This document shows positions 16,365 through 25,678 of a stretch of DNA of 64,000 nucleotides, piece by piece. A program made the position numbers and the translations under genes. The notes under the pieces were generated by a model that saw only the letters and a list, made by a program, of their open reading frames with translations, searched no databases and was not told the DNA's origin. This DNA comes from G020348385 sp964410125 (GTDB lineage Bacteria > Acidobacteriota > Aminicenantia > Aminicenantales > Aminicenantaceae). The stretch covers positions 62,001-126,000 of the forward strand of contig CAYPGQ010000001.1 in NCBI GenBank assembly GCA_964410125.1, given 5' to 3'. Each line of letters opens with the position of its first letter. Within the stretch, counting starts at the first letter, position 1.

Positions 16365-17204
16365 CTATTCAACAAGATCCGGTATTTTCAAGATTGCTTG
16401 AATAGGATCGATCAATAAACTCACCACCAGATTCGCCTGGTGATGAGCAGCTATTCCTACCCGGGGCGCCATCAGGCCTTGTCCGGGACCGGCAGATTTC
16501 TTCATATCTCCGATGATAAAGATCTTTTCGCCTATTCTACGGGTCTGAATACTATTGCTATCACCATACCCGGCAAGTCCTGACGCTCCTATTACATAAA
16601 CCTCAGGCATACATTCTGCAACGGTCTCTAATATCATGGTCTTTTCCTCAACGCGATCAAAACATTCCACAATAATATCGGCAGTTTTGAAGATTTTGGG
16701 AATATTGTGAGCGTTGAGAACGACATTATGGGCAATAACCTTGACGTAGGGATTCATGTTGGCCAGGTTTTTTTCCATGGCCTCTGTTTTTGACAAACCG
16801 ATTTGATCAACAGAGTATTGTTGCCGATTCAGATTACTCGGTTCTACAACATCATGGTCAGCAATAATCAATGTTCCTAGGCCCATTCTGGTCAGGGCGA
16901 TCGAAACCGAAGAACCAAGCCCGCCCAGACCTGCGACTCCGACCGTGGCCGTTTTCATGCGCTCATGTACGCCAGGCGAGTGCCGGGCAATCATCAGAGC
17001 TTCCAATTCCTCACTTTTTGGGATCTCTCCTTTCTTGATCAAAGCAACTTGATCCCCTTCTTTTAAAATAGAATCTTCTTCACAGGGATACCCGTTGACA
17101 ATGATCACATCTGCCCCGGGTTTTTTTTCGTCTCGGAGTTTTCCCGCAGTCATATTCTCAGGAAAAGACTGGATTCGCTCATTGACAAAAATTTTCATTA
17201 TCAT
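16365..17204 (-). CDS. thiF: ThiS-like/ThiF fusion, sulfur-carrier adenylyltransferase family 2
   Basis: Residues 1-62 look like a beta-grasp ThiS/MoaD domain (K-I-F-V-N-E-R, I-V-N-G-Y-P-C, E-G-D-Q-V-A-L-I-K-K-G) without the C-terminal Gly-Gly used for thiocarboxylation. From about residue 85 comes an E1-like domain: G-V-A-G-L-G-G-L-G-S-S nucleotide loop, D-x-D-V-V-E-P-S-N-L-N-R-Q-Q-Y and Q-I-G-L-S-K-T-E-A. The zinc-binding Cys pairs of MoeB are not visible. This is the architecture of ThiF family 2 of anaerobes. It could activate a sulfur carrier for thiamine or for the tungstopterin of the nearby aor product; context favours the latter but does not prove it. Confidence 0.8.
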   Translation of the reverse strand: MIMKIFVNERIQSFPENMTAGKLRDEKKPGADVIIVNGYPCEEDSILKEGDQVALIKKGEIPKSEELEALMIARHSPGVHERMKTATVGVAGLGGLGSSVSIALTRMGLGTLIIADHDVVEPSNLNRQQYSVDQIGLSKTEAMEKNLANMNPYVKVIAHNVVLNAHNIPKIFKTADIIVECFDRVEEKTMILETVAECMPEVYVIGASGLAGYGDSNSIQTRRIGEKIFIIGDMKKSAGPGQGLMAPRVGIAAHHQANLVVSLLIDPIQAILKIPDLVE

Positions 17205-17228
17205 TCTTAATTTCCTACGATAATAATT

Positions 17229-17240
17229 CTGGATTATTCA
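17229..17240 (+). repeat. Solo end of the terminal-inverted-repeat family
   Basis: CTGGATTATTCA, identical to the outer bases of the terminal repeats of elements A-C, stands alone between the ThiF start and the sulfatase-like stop. No partner end is visible nearby. Confidence 0.4.
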
Positions 17241-17253
17241 TAAAAGCTGAAAT

Positions 17254-19572
17254 TTATTCTTTTTTAATATTATTCCGGGCTTCTTCACCCATACGTAAAT
17301 ATTCCTTGGATTTTGTGTAATCCCCTATTCTATTGTACAGGTCAGCCAGCAGGTAATAGCCAAGAGGGAGCTGATCATCTTCAGGTTTCAACTCGATCCC
17401 CTTTTGCACCATGGCGATCGCCTCTTCAAATTTCTCTCCCCGATTGAGATAAATCCGTGCTTTGTAAAAATAGCTTAGGGGAAATTCCGGATTGCTCTCT
17501 ATGGTCTTATCCAGGTATTCCAATTCTTTTTCCGTATCTTTGCTGATTCTAAACAAACGGGAAAGGTTGTAACTGGCTCTGAAATTATGAGGGATATTCT
17601 CCAGCTCCACGAGATACTCTGACATGGCCCCGGACGGATCACCTCGGGCTTCCTGAAGCTGGGCAAAATTGTAATGCAGGTCTCTCAACTTAGTATTAAG
17701 CCCAACTGCTTTATTAAGATAGCTCTCGGCTTTATCCAGATCATTTTGAATGACATAAATTCCTCCAAGAGCATTATAAGCCGAGGCTGATGAAGGATTG
17801 AGTTCAACACATTTATCGAAATACTTCACAGCCTCATTATATTCCTTTTTTGAATTCTTGATTCTTCCCAGATTTAAATAAATTTGAGAATCCGGCGGGA
17901 GTAGTTCTAGTCTATTTAAGATAAATTCCTCCGCCTCATCTAATTTTCCCATCAGTATATAAGTATTGGAGATATTGATCACAGTAATATTATTATCTGG
18001 CTTCATTTCCAGAATTTTCTGGAACGTATTAATGGCTTCTTCTAACATCCATTCCCTTTTATACAGAATCCCTAGGGCAGAATAGGCATCGATCACATCC
18101 GGATCCTCATCGATGATTTCCAGCATCATTTTGGCAGCCTGCTCAAACTCTCCCTCAAGTCCAAGTTCTCTTGCTTCAGACAACCGGTTGAAAATGATTA
18201 TCTTTTCCTTGGGGTCGCCCAACCGCCTTCCCTCAAGCGATGAGGAGGCTGTATACGAGCCAATATATCCAAGAGCTGCTAGCTTTTGCCGGCTTTCTTC
18301 ATCCATATGGCTGTAATCCAATTTATAGGAATTTTTTCCGGTCTCAACAATAAACTCATTGATAAGATTCATAAACCTACGGGCTTCCTCAGGTTGGGAA
18401 TCGACGATATTATTCAATTCTTCCGGATCATTTGAAAGATCATAAAGTTCAAGTTTGGGCGCAACGATCAGTTTGAACCTCTCGTTTTGATAACTCTTCA
18501 ATTCACTCCATCCGAAATGGAATCGTGGATAATAGGTCTCCGAGTAAGAAAAGTCCTCATCTTTGCCTACAGAAAAAAACTGTGGAAGCAGGCTTTTGCC
18601 TTGCACCTGAATAGGAATGGGAACTTGGGCTAGTTCGAGTATAGTAGGCATTATGTCGACCAGTGATACGACTGATGAACGGCTGAGACCATAGATATGT
18701 TCAAATGGCGTAACAAAAATGAGAGGGACATGAATGCCAGCCTGATAGATGAAAAAACCATGGCCGCTTTCTCTATGTTCCCCTAGACTTTCCCCATGAT
18801 CAGAAGTGAAAACGAGAATAGTGTTATTTACCAGTCCGTTTTCTTCAAGATAATCCCATAATCTGGCTATCTGAGAGTCTGTATAGGCGATTTCTCCGAT
18901 ATAGGGACGATTGGGATACATTTCAGAATAGGGAGATGGAGGTTCATAAGGTGTGTGAGGATCATACAGATGAATCCAGGTGAAAAACTTCTGCTGTTTA
19001 TGCTCCTCTAACCAAGGAATAACTTGATCCATAACTTCATCCCCAGGACGTTGCACATTTCCTAAAGAAATGGTTTTGTACTTGCTCAAATCGAAATTAT
19101 CAAAATAATAATCAAAACCTTGGTCCAATCCCCATTTTGAATCCAGCACATAAGCCGCAACAAAAGCGGAAGTCTGGTATCCGTTTTGCTTCATAAGTTC
19201 TGTCAGGGTAGTCATCTCCTGCGGTACTAAAAAACCTCCATTATCCCGAACCCCATGAAATGTGGGATAAGTGCCAGTCAAGAGCGAAGTGTGGGAAGGC
19301 AGGGTCAGCGGCGTCTGGGCAAAACATTTTTCGAATTTCACTCCCCGTGAGGCAAACATGTCCATGGTAGGTGTTTTCACGTCAGAAAATCCGTAACATC
19401 CAATCCGGTCGGCCCGCAGTGTGTCAACGCTGATGATGATATAATTAAAATTTTCAGCCCCTTTAAGTCGGGATAATGGGCCTTTTGGAATAAATAGAAA
19501 ACAAACAAGAGCCACCAGCAAGATTAGCACGGGGAGGGTAAAATAGAGAATTTTCTTTTGCGGAACTCTCAT
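17254..19572 (-). CDS. Membrane-anchored sulfatase-like (alkaline phosphatase superfamily) protein with TPR repeats
   Basis: A 772-residue protein: N-terminal transmembrane anchor, then a sulfatase-fold domain (S-V-D-T-L-R-A-D-R-I-G-C-Y-G; T-S-D-H-G-E-S-L-G-E-H metal site) to about residue 440, then about eight TPR units to the end. The nucleophile motif of sulfatases (C/S-x-P-x-R) reads T-L-P-S-H here, so there is no Cys/Ser for formylglycine and no Arg. A Thr nucleophile, as in phosphoglycerol and phosphoethanolamine transferases, is more likely than sulfatase activity. It acts outside the cytoplasmic membrane. The decarboxylase gene ends 12 bases upstream, suggesting co-transcription. Confidence 0.82.
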   Translation of the reverse strand: MRVPQKKILYFTLPVLILLVALVCFLFIPKGPLSRLKGAENFNYIIISVDTLRADRIGCYGFSDVKTPTMDMFASRGVKFEKCFAQTPLTLPSHTSLLTGTYPTFHGVRDNGGFLVPQEMTTLTELMKQNGYQTSAFVAAYVLDSKWGLDQGFDYYFDNFDLSKYKTISLGNVQRPGDEVMDQVIPWLEEHKQQKFFTWIHLYDPHTPYEPPSPYSEMYPNRPYIGEIAYTDSQIARLWDYLEENGLVNNTILVFTSDHGESLGEHRESGHGFFIYQAGIHVPLIFVTPFEHIYGLSRSSVVSLVDIMPTILELAQVPIPIQVQGKSLLPQFFSVGKDEDFSYSETYYPRFHFGWSELKSYQNERFKLIVAPKLELYDLSNDPEELNNIVDSQPEEARRFMNLINEFIVETGKNSYKLDYSHMDEESRQKLAALGYIGSYTASSSLEGRRLGDPKEKIIIFNRLSEARELGLEGEFEQAAKMMLEIIDEDPDVIDAYSALGILYKREWMLEEAINTFQKILEMKPDNNITVINISNTYILMGKLDEAEEFILNRLELLPPDSQIYLNLGRIKNSKKEYNEAVKYFDKCVELNPSSASAYNALGGIYVIQNDLDKAESYLNKAVGLNTKLRDLHYNFAQLQEARGDPSGAMSEYLVELENIPHNFRASYNLSRLFRISKDTEKELEYLDKTIESNPEFPLSYFYKARIYLNRGEKFEEAIAMVQKGIELKPEDDQLPLGYYLLADLYNRIGDYTKSKEYLRMGEEARNNIKKE

Positions 19573-19584
19573 ATCAAAATGGTA

Positions 19585-20037
19585 TCACAAATCGCGATAA
19601 ATCGCTGCAACGGTTACGTTGGCTAGCTCGATCACTCTATGGGAAATAACTTTCATCTTTATTTCGCCGTTCCAACCGCGTGATTCCAACATCTCGGTCA
19701 GACCAACTCTTATTTCCTCCTCACAGTCTTCCTGACTGAATTCCCCTTTAGACTCGATGAACAATCCTCCCTGTTCTGTTTGGACCCATCCTAGACCAGC
19801 TGAAATGATCGCATTTGGCTTTTTACAACCGAAGCTGGCAATAACAACATGCAGAATATCCCCAATCTCATTTGACAAATGAGCTTTTCCGACTTCTTCG
19901 ACAATAGAATTTTTAGGGATGACCGAGCTTAACGGAATCAGGTTAAAGTTATGTATACCTGCTTCGAGCAGAGCCTTATCAAAGGCACTGAGCAAAGTCT
20001 TCCCTTCTCCCTGTCCCCAGACAATATCTATTTTCAT
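19585..20037 (-). CDS. pdaD: Pyruvoyl-dependent arginine decarboxylase
   Basis: PdaD converts arginine to agmatine and CO2 with a pyruvoyl group made by self-cleavage at a Ser-Ser bond. The 150-residue length is typical, and the cleavage region is seen as L-I-P-L-S-S-V-I-P near residues 34-42, with the family's I-V-W-G-Q-G-E-G-K-T at the start and A-S-F-G-C-K/A-G-L-G-W-V-Q in the middle. GGAG lies upstream of the ATG. It is probably in one transcript with the sulfatase-like gene downstream. An ornithine carbamoyltransferase lies at 38150, but no agmatine-processing gene is visible in the window. Confidence 0.87.
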   Translation of the reverse strand: MKIDIVWGQGEGKTLLSAFDKALLEAGIHNFNLIPLSSVIPKNSIVEEVGKAHLSNEIGDILHVVIASFGCKKPNAIISAGLGWVQTEQGGLFIESKGEFSQEDCEEEIRVGLTEMLESRGWNGEIKMKVISHRVIELANVTVAAIYRDL

Positions 20038-20172
20038 GATAGCTTACTCCATATTTCTCAAGCTTAAACAAAGAAAAAGTTTAATCATTTTGAAGCCTTA
20101 CTGCAACCCATTTTTATTTATTCATAACGCTCTATTTCGATTGGAATTTGACATCATCTTCGCTTCTGTGAG

Positions 20173-22008
20173 ATGTTGGAAAAAATGAATAAGAAGAAAC
20201 TGTACTTATCCATATCTATTATTTTTATCATCTCTTTATGTCATGGAAGGTTCCAAGAGGACATGCCGGACCTCAGCAACGTCAAGATCATAACGACTCA
20301 CGTGGCCGGCAATATCTACGTGCTCGAGGCGACAGGAGATGTGGCTGGCAACATCGCGGTTTCTGCAGGGCCGGATGGGATCCTTATGGTCGACACGCAA
20401 TTCGCTCCCCTTTCCGATTTAATCCGAGCCGAATTAAAAAAAATCACTAAAGGAAAGATCAAGTTCATAATAAACACGCACCATCATGCAGACCATACCC
20501 ACGGCAACATGGCTCTCGGAAAATCTTCAATCATTATTTCCCATGCCAATGCGCAAAAACGGTTATTGCATATGCCTAGTGAAGCTCAGCCAACAATAAC
20601 ATTTGACAAACGGATATCCATCTTTTTCAACAGGGAAAAGATTAATCTCGTCCACTACCCACATGGCCATACTGACAATGATGTTGTTGTGTTCTTTACT
20701 AATTCTAACGTTATCCACATGGGTGACCTCTGGAACTCCGGAATTTCCAGTTTTCCTACAGTCGATCTCGAGGCTGGCGGAAGTATTATGGGCATGTTGG
20801 AGAACATAAAGGAGCTGATCCGCATAATCCCGAAAGATGCAAAGATAATCCCCGGACACTATGAGCTTTCAGACCTTGACGACCTCAAATCCACCCGGGA
20901 TATGCTACAGGAAACGATTGGCTTGGTAATGAAAAAAAAGTCTGATGGAAAAAGCCTTGAGGAAATCAAAAAAGAAGGATTTCCTCCTCGATATGATTCC
21001 TGGGGAACCGCTTACACAAATGCCGAGACATGGATTGAAAATATTTACCAGGGGTTGGATAAAGACCTACCGGCAGACATCATAAAAATTCAAAATACAG
21101 CAAAACGAATCTATAAAAATAAAAAGGAATTTTGGGAGGCGGAATTCAATGGCGGCCATGTTATGGTCTACATTCCAGCAGGAGAATTTCCCATGGGCTC
21201 GGAAGAAGGATTGTCGAACGAAAGACCTGTTCACAAAGTTTTTCTAGAAGATTACTGGATGGGGAAATTTCCTGTAACAGTCGGACAGTTCAGAAAATTT
21301 GTAGAAGAAACCGGATATGTGACCGACGCAGAAAATGGGAATGGGTCTTGGCAATTCTGGGAAGGAGAGTGGGTAGTCAGACTGGACGGGAACTGGAAAA
21401 ACACCTATTTCGAGCAGGGGGACGATCATCCCGTTGTCAGCGTGAGCTGGAACGATGCTGTGGCCTATTGCCATTGGCTTTCAAAAAAGACGGGATTGGA
21501 TTTCAAATTACTAACAGCCGCTCAATGGGAAAAAGGAGCTCGCGGCACAGACAAACGGAAATTTCCCTGGGGGAATGAAAAACCAAAAGGCACCAATGCC
21601 AACTATGCGGATATCAATTACTGGAACAAATACAAAGATGCTCGACAACCGGACAAAAATATAAATGACGGTTATACAGAGACTTCACCGGTAGGTTCAT
21701 ATCCAAAGGGTTCATCACCTTATGGCCTGCTGGATATGGCTGGGAATGTGTGGGAATGGTGCCATGATGTCTTCCAAACCGATTATTACAACATTTCCCC
21801 TTATAAAAATCCATTAGGACCTCCAAACACCGGCAAACCGGATCAGGAACGCGTTAATCGTGGAGGAGGGAGCTGGACGGATAGATCCGGCTTCATTACG
21901 CCGGAAGGAGGTCATAATCTGCGTTCTGCCGCTCGGACCGGGGACGGACAGAACAGCAGCGACGATCATATGGGATTCCGGATCTGTATGGATTATATCA
22001 AGCGCTAA
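20173..22008 (+). CDS. Secreted metallo-beta-lactamase-fold hydrolase fused to FGE/SUMF1-type domain
   Basis: Two domains in 611 residues after a signal peptide. Residues about 40-260 are a metallo-beta-lactamase fold with N-T-H-H-H-A-D-H-T-H-G-N (H-x-H-x-D-H), H-T-D-N-D and P-G-H-Y-E-L. Residues about 325-608 are a formylglycine-generating-enzyme-like domain: I-P-A-G-E-F-P-M-G-S, P-V-V-x-V-S-W-N-D-A, P-W-G-N-E, G-L-L-D-M-A-G-N-V-W-E-W, R-G-G-S-W, G-F-R. The C-terminal catalytic cysteines of true FGE are absent (S-A-A-R-T-G, S-S-D-D-H-M-G-F-R), so the domain more likely binds ligands or has another oxidase role. A second Met at codon 5 is an alternative start. Its proximity to the sulfatase-like gene is notable but not a working sulfatase/FGE pair. 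Confidence 0.85.
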   Translation: MLEKMNKKKLYLSISIIFIISLCHGRFQEDMPDLSNVKIITTHVAGNIYVLEATGDVAGNIAVSAGPDGILMVDTQFAPLSDLIRAELKKITKGKIKFIINTHHHADHTHGNMALGKSSIIISHANAQKRLLHMPSEAQPTITFDKRISIFFNREKINLVHYPHGHTDNDVVVFFTNSNVIHMGDLWNSGISSFPTVDLEAGGSIMGMLENIKELIRIIPKDAKIIPGHYELSDLDDLKSTRDMLQETIGLVMKKKSDGKSLEEIKKEGFPPRYDSWGTAYTNAETWIENIYQGLDKDLPADIIKIQNTAKRIYKNKKEFWEAEFNGGHVMVYIPAGEFPMGSEEGLSNERPVHKVFLEDYWMGKFPVTVGQFRKFVEETGYVTDAENGNGSWQFWEGEWVVRLDGNWKNTYFEQGDDHPVVSVSWNDAVAYCHWLSKKTGLDFKLLTAAQWEKGARGTDKRKFPWGNEKPKGTNANYADINYWNKYKDARQPDKNINDGYTETSPVGSYPKGSSPYGLLDMAGNVWEWCHDVFQTDYYNISPYKNPLGPPNTGKPDQERVNRGGGSWTDRSGFITPEGGHNLRSAARTGDGQNSSDDHMGFRICMDYIKR

Positions 22009-22619
22009 AACGTCTTCCCGTTCATCCCTGTAAATTCTTTAAAGGCATCCAATACATCTTTGATAGCTTTTTTTGAACTGTTGTGAATTTTTTCCTTTTT
22101 ATAGCCTTTGACTCCGTTGTAGCGTAATTTGACTGTCTTGGCATTGCTGATCTTTTCCATCAAGTCAAATTCCTCCTGATTTGCTGCCACATCATAAACT
22201 TCGCAAATTCCCCTACTGGCAGTGTTTGGATTTCCACCAACAGGGTTTTCACCCATCTCGACTGTCTGAATTGTATTTCGCGGAGTAAGGATATATTCTT
22301 CATCATCGACAGTAAATATGTACTCTTTAATGAACAAATTGTCCGGCCCTTGATACAAGATAACCATACGTAAAAAGCATTGGTTATCTTCAATCCTTTT
22401 TCCGATATACGGGTAGATTTTTGTATTGCTTCCGCTACCTTTTTTATGCTTGTACCATATGATACCGTTTTTTTTGTCTATTTGGGATTTCAAATTATAT
22501 TTCTTTTCAAAATCTGATGAAAAAAGTGATAAAGATAAAAATAACACAAAAAACATCAGGGCTATAAACCCAATTTTACTCTTAAGAATTTGTTTGATAT
22601 ATAGATACAAACGTTTCAC
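22005..22619 (-). CDS. Hypothetical exported or membrane-anchored protein
   Basis: I do not recognise this 204-residue protein. It starts with GTG at 22619 (an alternative Met lies near residue 22), has one hydrophobic segment at residues about 16-36 that could be a signal or anchor, and then a basic, Lys/Tyr-rich soluble part with many beta strands and a closing amphipathic helix. It has no cysteine motif or obvious active-site pattern. Base composition is more AT-rich than the flanking genes. Its stop overlaps the convergent MBL-FGE gene by 4 bases. The strong hairpin upstream at 22647-22678 separates it from the TonB receptor gene, so it needs its own promoter, which I cannot place. Confidence 0.55.
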   Translation of the reverse strand: MKRLYLYIKQILKSKIGFIALMFFVLFLSLSLFSSDFEKKYNLKSQIDKKNGIIWYKHKKGSGSNTKIYPYIGKRIEDNQCFLRMVILYQGPDNLFIKEYIFTVDDEEYILTPRNTIQTVEMGENPVGGNPNTASRGICEVYDVAANQEEFDLMEKISNAKTVKLRYNGVKGYKKEKIHNSSKKAIKDVLDAFKEFTGMNGKTF

Positions 22620-22646
22620 TCCCTAGTAACAATTTATCAAAAACAG

Positions 22647-22678
22647 AAAAAAAAGGGGGATTTAATCCCCCTTTTTTA
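22647..22678 (-). terminator. Intrinsic terminator after the TonB-receptor gene (possibly bidirectional)
   Basis: AAGGGGGAT-TAAAT-CCCCCTT forms a GC-rich stem with A-run before and T-run after, so it can act on both strands. It lies about 35 bases past the stop of the minus-strand receptor gene, and just upstream of the GTG of the next minus-strand gene. Confidence 0.85.
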
Positions 22679-22713
22679 TCTACTGGAACTTTAAATTAGA
22701 AAAAGTAAAAAAA

Positions 22714-25527
22714 TTAGAATATAAGCCGAACTCCTAATCTAAAGCGCCTGGGAGAAACAATATCCTGCGGATCCTGAAAGGGCCTTTCGGCCTCGGACCA
22801 GTCACTGGTAACAACGTTGGTAATGGTGCCAGAGTTAAACACGTTGGCGATATCCACCATTGGACTTAATCTTACACTGCCGAGATTAAAGATCTTCTCC
22901 AATCTCAGGTCCAAAAGAAAAATATCAGGAAGTCGGTATTCACCTGTCTCGGTTGTTTTGAGCCACACGGTGTCACCCCTATCCCTGACATCTGTCCTTG
23001 CATTTCGCGCATATGGCATGCCACTGGAAAAGACAAAATTTGCACCTAAACTAACATCCCCTGGCATCAACCATGATCCCTGTATTTTTACCATATGAGT
23101 GGCATCATATGTCAGGCGACCGTCTATATTGGTCTGTAAATTACGGTCGAAGGAGAAGGCTCCTGAATTAGCAAAAGAGTTATCTCCATCAGAGTCGTGT
23201 TCGTTAGAGGAAGTACCCCAGGCTTTGCCGTAAAGATATGAAGCCTGCATCTGCCACCTGTTTGAAAAGCGCTTATTAAAGACCAATTCGATGCCACTGT
23301 ATTTGGCGTATGGGGTGTAGCCTACCAAGCCGTTGAAATCACCTTGTATGGGATTATAGATTCGATAAACATGTTCGTCTGTGTCACTTGTAACTTCCCA
23401 TACATCAAAGGTTTCACCAGTAGGATTTGATCCTTCATTATCGGTCCACTTATTAGACTCAAACTCTCCATTTGTTAAAACCATATCCAGGAGGTCGTGA
23501 TTAGTGCGATAAATGTAGTTAACCGCTACAGATAGATCTGCATTGAGAGCTCTTTCAACTCCAACTGTAAACTGATTCACATAGGGGAAGCTAATATCTT
23601 TACTCATCTCAAACTTATGGGGATTCCACACATCGACAAAATCGAGTACGTATTCATCTTCGGGAAACGGATAACCTTCAAAATGTTCTCCGCTCTCTTC
23701 AAATTCCTCTTCTGACCACATATTCATAACCGAACCTATTACATACTCATATGCGCTTTCTCTTTCACCCATCCAGCTGTAAATAAAATTAATGAATGGA
23801 TGATAATATTTTCCATAGTGAAATTTCAGAGCGGTTGAATTGTCGCCAAAAACATCATAGGTTATGCCGAGTCGTGGAGCGATCCCTAATTTGGGTTCAA
23901 AGACATTTCCCCTGTCCAGCGGATCTCCTTCCAGCTCACCTCTCCAAATGTTGAAGCGAATACCCGGATTAATAACCAGTTTTTCACCGATGGACCAGGA
24001 ATCTTGGACATAAGCGGCCAAGCGCTTGTTTATTGGACGAACATCATATTCTGTCAAAACAGTTTTGGCGTAGGGCTCGCCATCGTAATCATAATAATTA
24101 GCCCAATTTCCATCCTCATCCTTGCCGGCTGGACGGGCATAAGTCCTGCTGGGAGAGCGTTCCCACTCTACACCGAATTTAAAGTCATGGGAACCTCCTA
24201 AAAAATTTTCGGCATGGTGGCTCACAGATAAATTAGCCTGATTTCGGTTACGGTAGGCATCCCAGGGTCCCCAAAAATTTCCTGTTTGATAATCTATGAC
24301 TTCATCTATATGCAGCGGATTTTCAGACTCTACTGTAGGGATATCTTTGATCAGCCAGTCAAAGCCGCTGAATTTAGCTTCCAAAAAAGTACGATCTGAA
24401 AAGATATGCAGCCAACTGAGATTATATGTTTTCTGGTCACGGCTTTCTCCACTGGCTGCCTCGGGGGACATCCAGGGACCCAGATCACGGTTTGTACTTT
24501 CAGAATTCAGATACTGGAAGTAACCAGAAAAGCGGTCCTTTGGACTTATTTGCCAAGTAAGTTTTCCAAAAAGCTTGATCCTGTTTCCAGTCCTATCCTC
24601 CTCCAGATCTTCGATATCTCCTCGACTCCTTGCGTATTCTAATGCGGAGTAAAACCATAATTTGTCTTTTACGATGGGACCGCCCAGGCTGAAATGGGCC
24701 TGATATGAATCTCTGAAAGTTGTCAGCAGATCCGGGTCATCGGAATTATCACTGACCCAGTTTCCCAAACCACCGTAAAGGTCAACAACACCGTGGAAAT
24801 TATTTCCGCCGGATTTGGTTATAGTGTTCATAATGAGCCCATTAAATCCGTCGTATTCGGCCGGAGATCCTAATCCCATGACATTGACCTCTTCGACAGT
24901 GTTGAAATCCAGATCTGTATCAAGAACACCACCTTCAGGATTATTCACTCCAACACCATCAACCTGGAACATTACTCCGTTATTATTTCCTCCAAATGCG
25001 ACTGCCCGTTCAGTGGATTCGGTTCCAATGGTTCCGGGAACGAGCGTAATTAGACTTCCGACATCTCTCCCAACTGGAAGACTATTGATGAACTCTTTTG
25101 ACATGTTCGTTACAGATGTTTGTGAATCTTTAACATCGATAAGAGGAGCTACTCCAAGGACCTCGATAGATTCGCTGAGCGTGCCTATTGTAAGAACAAA
25201 GTCTACGGTCAGCGTCATTCCTACCGAAAGGCGGACACCTTCTTTCTTTTGTGGATTGAATCCATCTAGCTTGGCTTCAATTTCGTAAATTCCAGGAAGA
25301 AGAGCGACGAACCGGAATTTGCCAGTTATGCTGGTGAAAACACCTTGAGTGCCTCCTATAAGAGAAGGAGACGAAATTGAGACCGTTACACCGGGAAGGC
25401 CTTCTCCCTCTGGAGTTACTACTTTCCCTTCAATCGCACCATTTTCTTGGGACTGAGAGAACGTCAGCGAACAGAGAATCGCCAAAAGATAAAATAAGAC
25501 TAAAAACATTTTTACAAATTTTTTCAT
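22714..25527 (-). CDS. TonB-dependent receptor with N-terminal carboxypeptidase-regulatory domain
   Basis: 937 residues. A signal peptide is followed by a carboxypeptidase-regulatory-like beta-sandwich (G-A-I-E-G-K-V-V-T-P-E-G-E-G-L-P-G-V-T-V, residues about 28-110), a plug domain (V-F-Q-V-D-G-V-G-V-N, residues about 130-250, T-K-S-G-G-N-N-F-H-G) and a long outer-membrane barrel ending in R-L-G-V-R-L-I-F with terminal Phe. This is the Oar/OMP_b-brl type that is abundant in Acidobacteriota-like genomes and takes up large substrates by TonB energy. AAGGAG lies close to the ATG; an intrinsic terminator follows. No substrate-specific partner is adjacent, so the ligand is unknown. The next gene upstream begins 150 bases away and also holds a regulatory-like domain. 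Confidence 0.92.
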   Translation of the reverse strand: MKKFVKMFLVLFYLLAILCSLTFSQSQENGAIEGKVVTPEGEGLPGVTVSISSPSLIGGTQGVFTSITGKFRFVALLPGIYEIEAKLDGFNPQKKEGVRLSVGMTLTVDFVLTIGTLSESIEVLGVAPLIDVKDSQTSVTNMSKEFINSLPVGRDVGSLITLVPGTIGTESTERAVAFGGNNNGVMFQVDGVGVNNPEGGVLDTDLDFNTVEEVNVMGLGSPAEYDGFNGLIMNTITKSGGNNFHGVVDLYGGLGNWVSDNSDDPDLLTTFRDSYQAHFSLGGPIVKDKLWFYSALEYARSRGDIEDLEEDRTGNRIKLFGKLTWQISPKDRFSGYFQYLNSESTNRDLGPWMSPEAASGESRDQKTYNLSWLHIFSDRTFLEAKFSGFDWLIKDIPTVESENPLHIDEVIDYQTGNFWGPWDAYRNRNQANLSVSHHAENFLGGSHDFKFGVEWERSPSRTYARPAGKDEDGNWANYYDYDGEPYAKTVLTEYDVRPINKRLAAYVQDSWSIGEKLVINPGIRFNIWRGELEGDPLDRGNVFEPKLGIAPRLGITYDVFGDNSTALKFHYGKYYHPFINFIYSWMGERESAYEYVIGSVMNMWSEEEFEESGEHFEGYPFPEDEYVLDFVDVWNPHKFEMSKDISFPYVNQFTVGVERALNADLSVAVNYIYRTNHDLLDMVLTNGEFESNKWTDNEGSNPTGETFDVWEVTSDTDEHVYRIYNPIQGDFNGLVGYTPYAKYSGIELVFNKRFSNRWQMQASYLYGKAWGTSSNEHDSDGDNSFANSGAFSFDRNLQTNIDGRLTYDATHMVKIQGSWLMPGDVSLGANFVFSSGMPYARNARTDVRDRGDTVWLKTTETGEYRLPDIFLLDLRLEKIFNLGSVRLSPMVDIANVFNSGTITNVVTSDWSEAERPFQDPQDIVSPRRFRLGVRLIF

Positions 25528-25678
25528 TTTAACTCCTTAAATTTAGTTTTCTTAGATGTATATTAATCCCTCAATGTGAACAAAGTAACAAAAATTTTTG
25601 CTTCAACATCCTATACGTTAAGCAATTTAGCTAATATAAGAGTAAAAGTCAAGATATTTGGGAAAAAAGTTGCAAATA

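Noticed and set aside
17254..22008. A sulfatase with its own formylglycine-generating enzyme
   Set aside because: The sulfatase-like protein lacks the Cys/Ser of the C/S-x-P-x-R motif, and the FGE-like domain lacks the catalytic cysteines, so they cannot be a working maturation pair.
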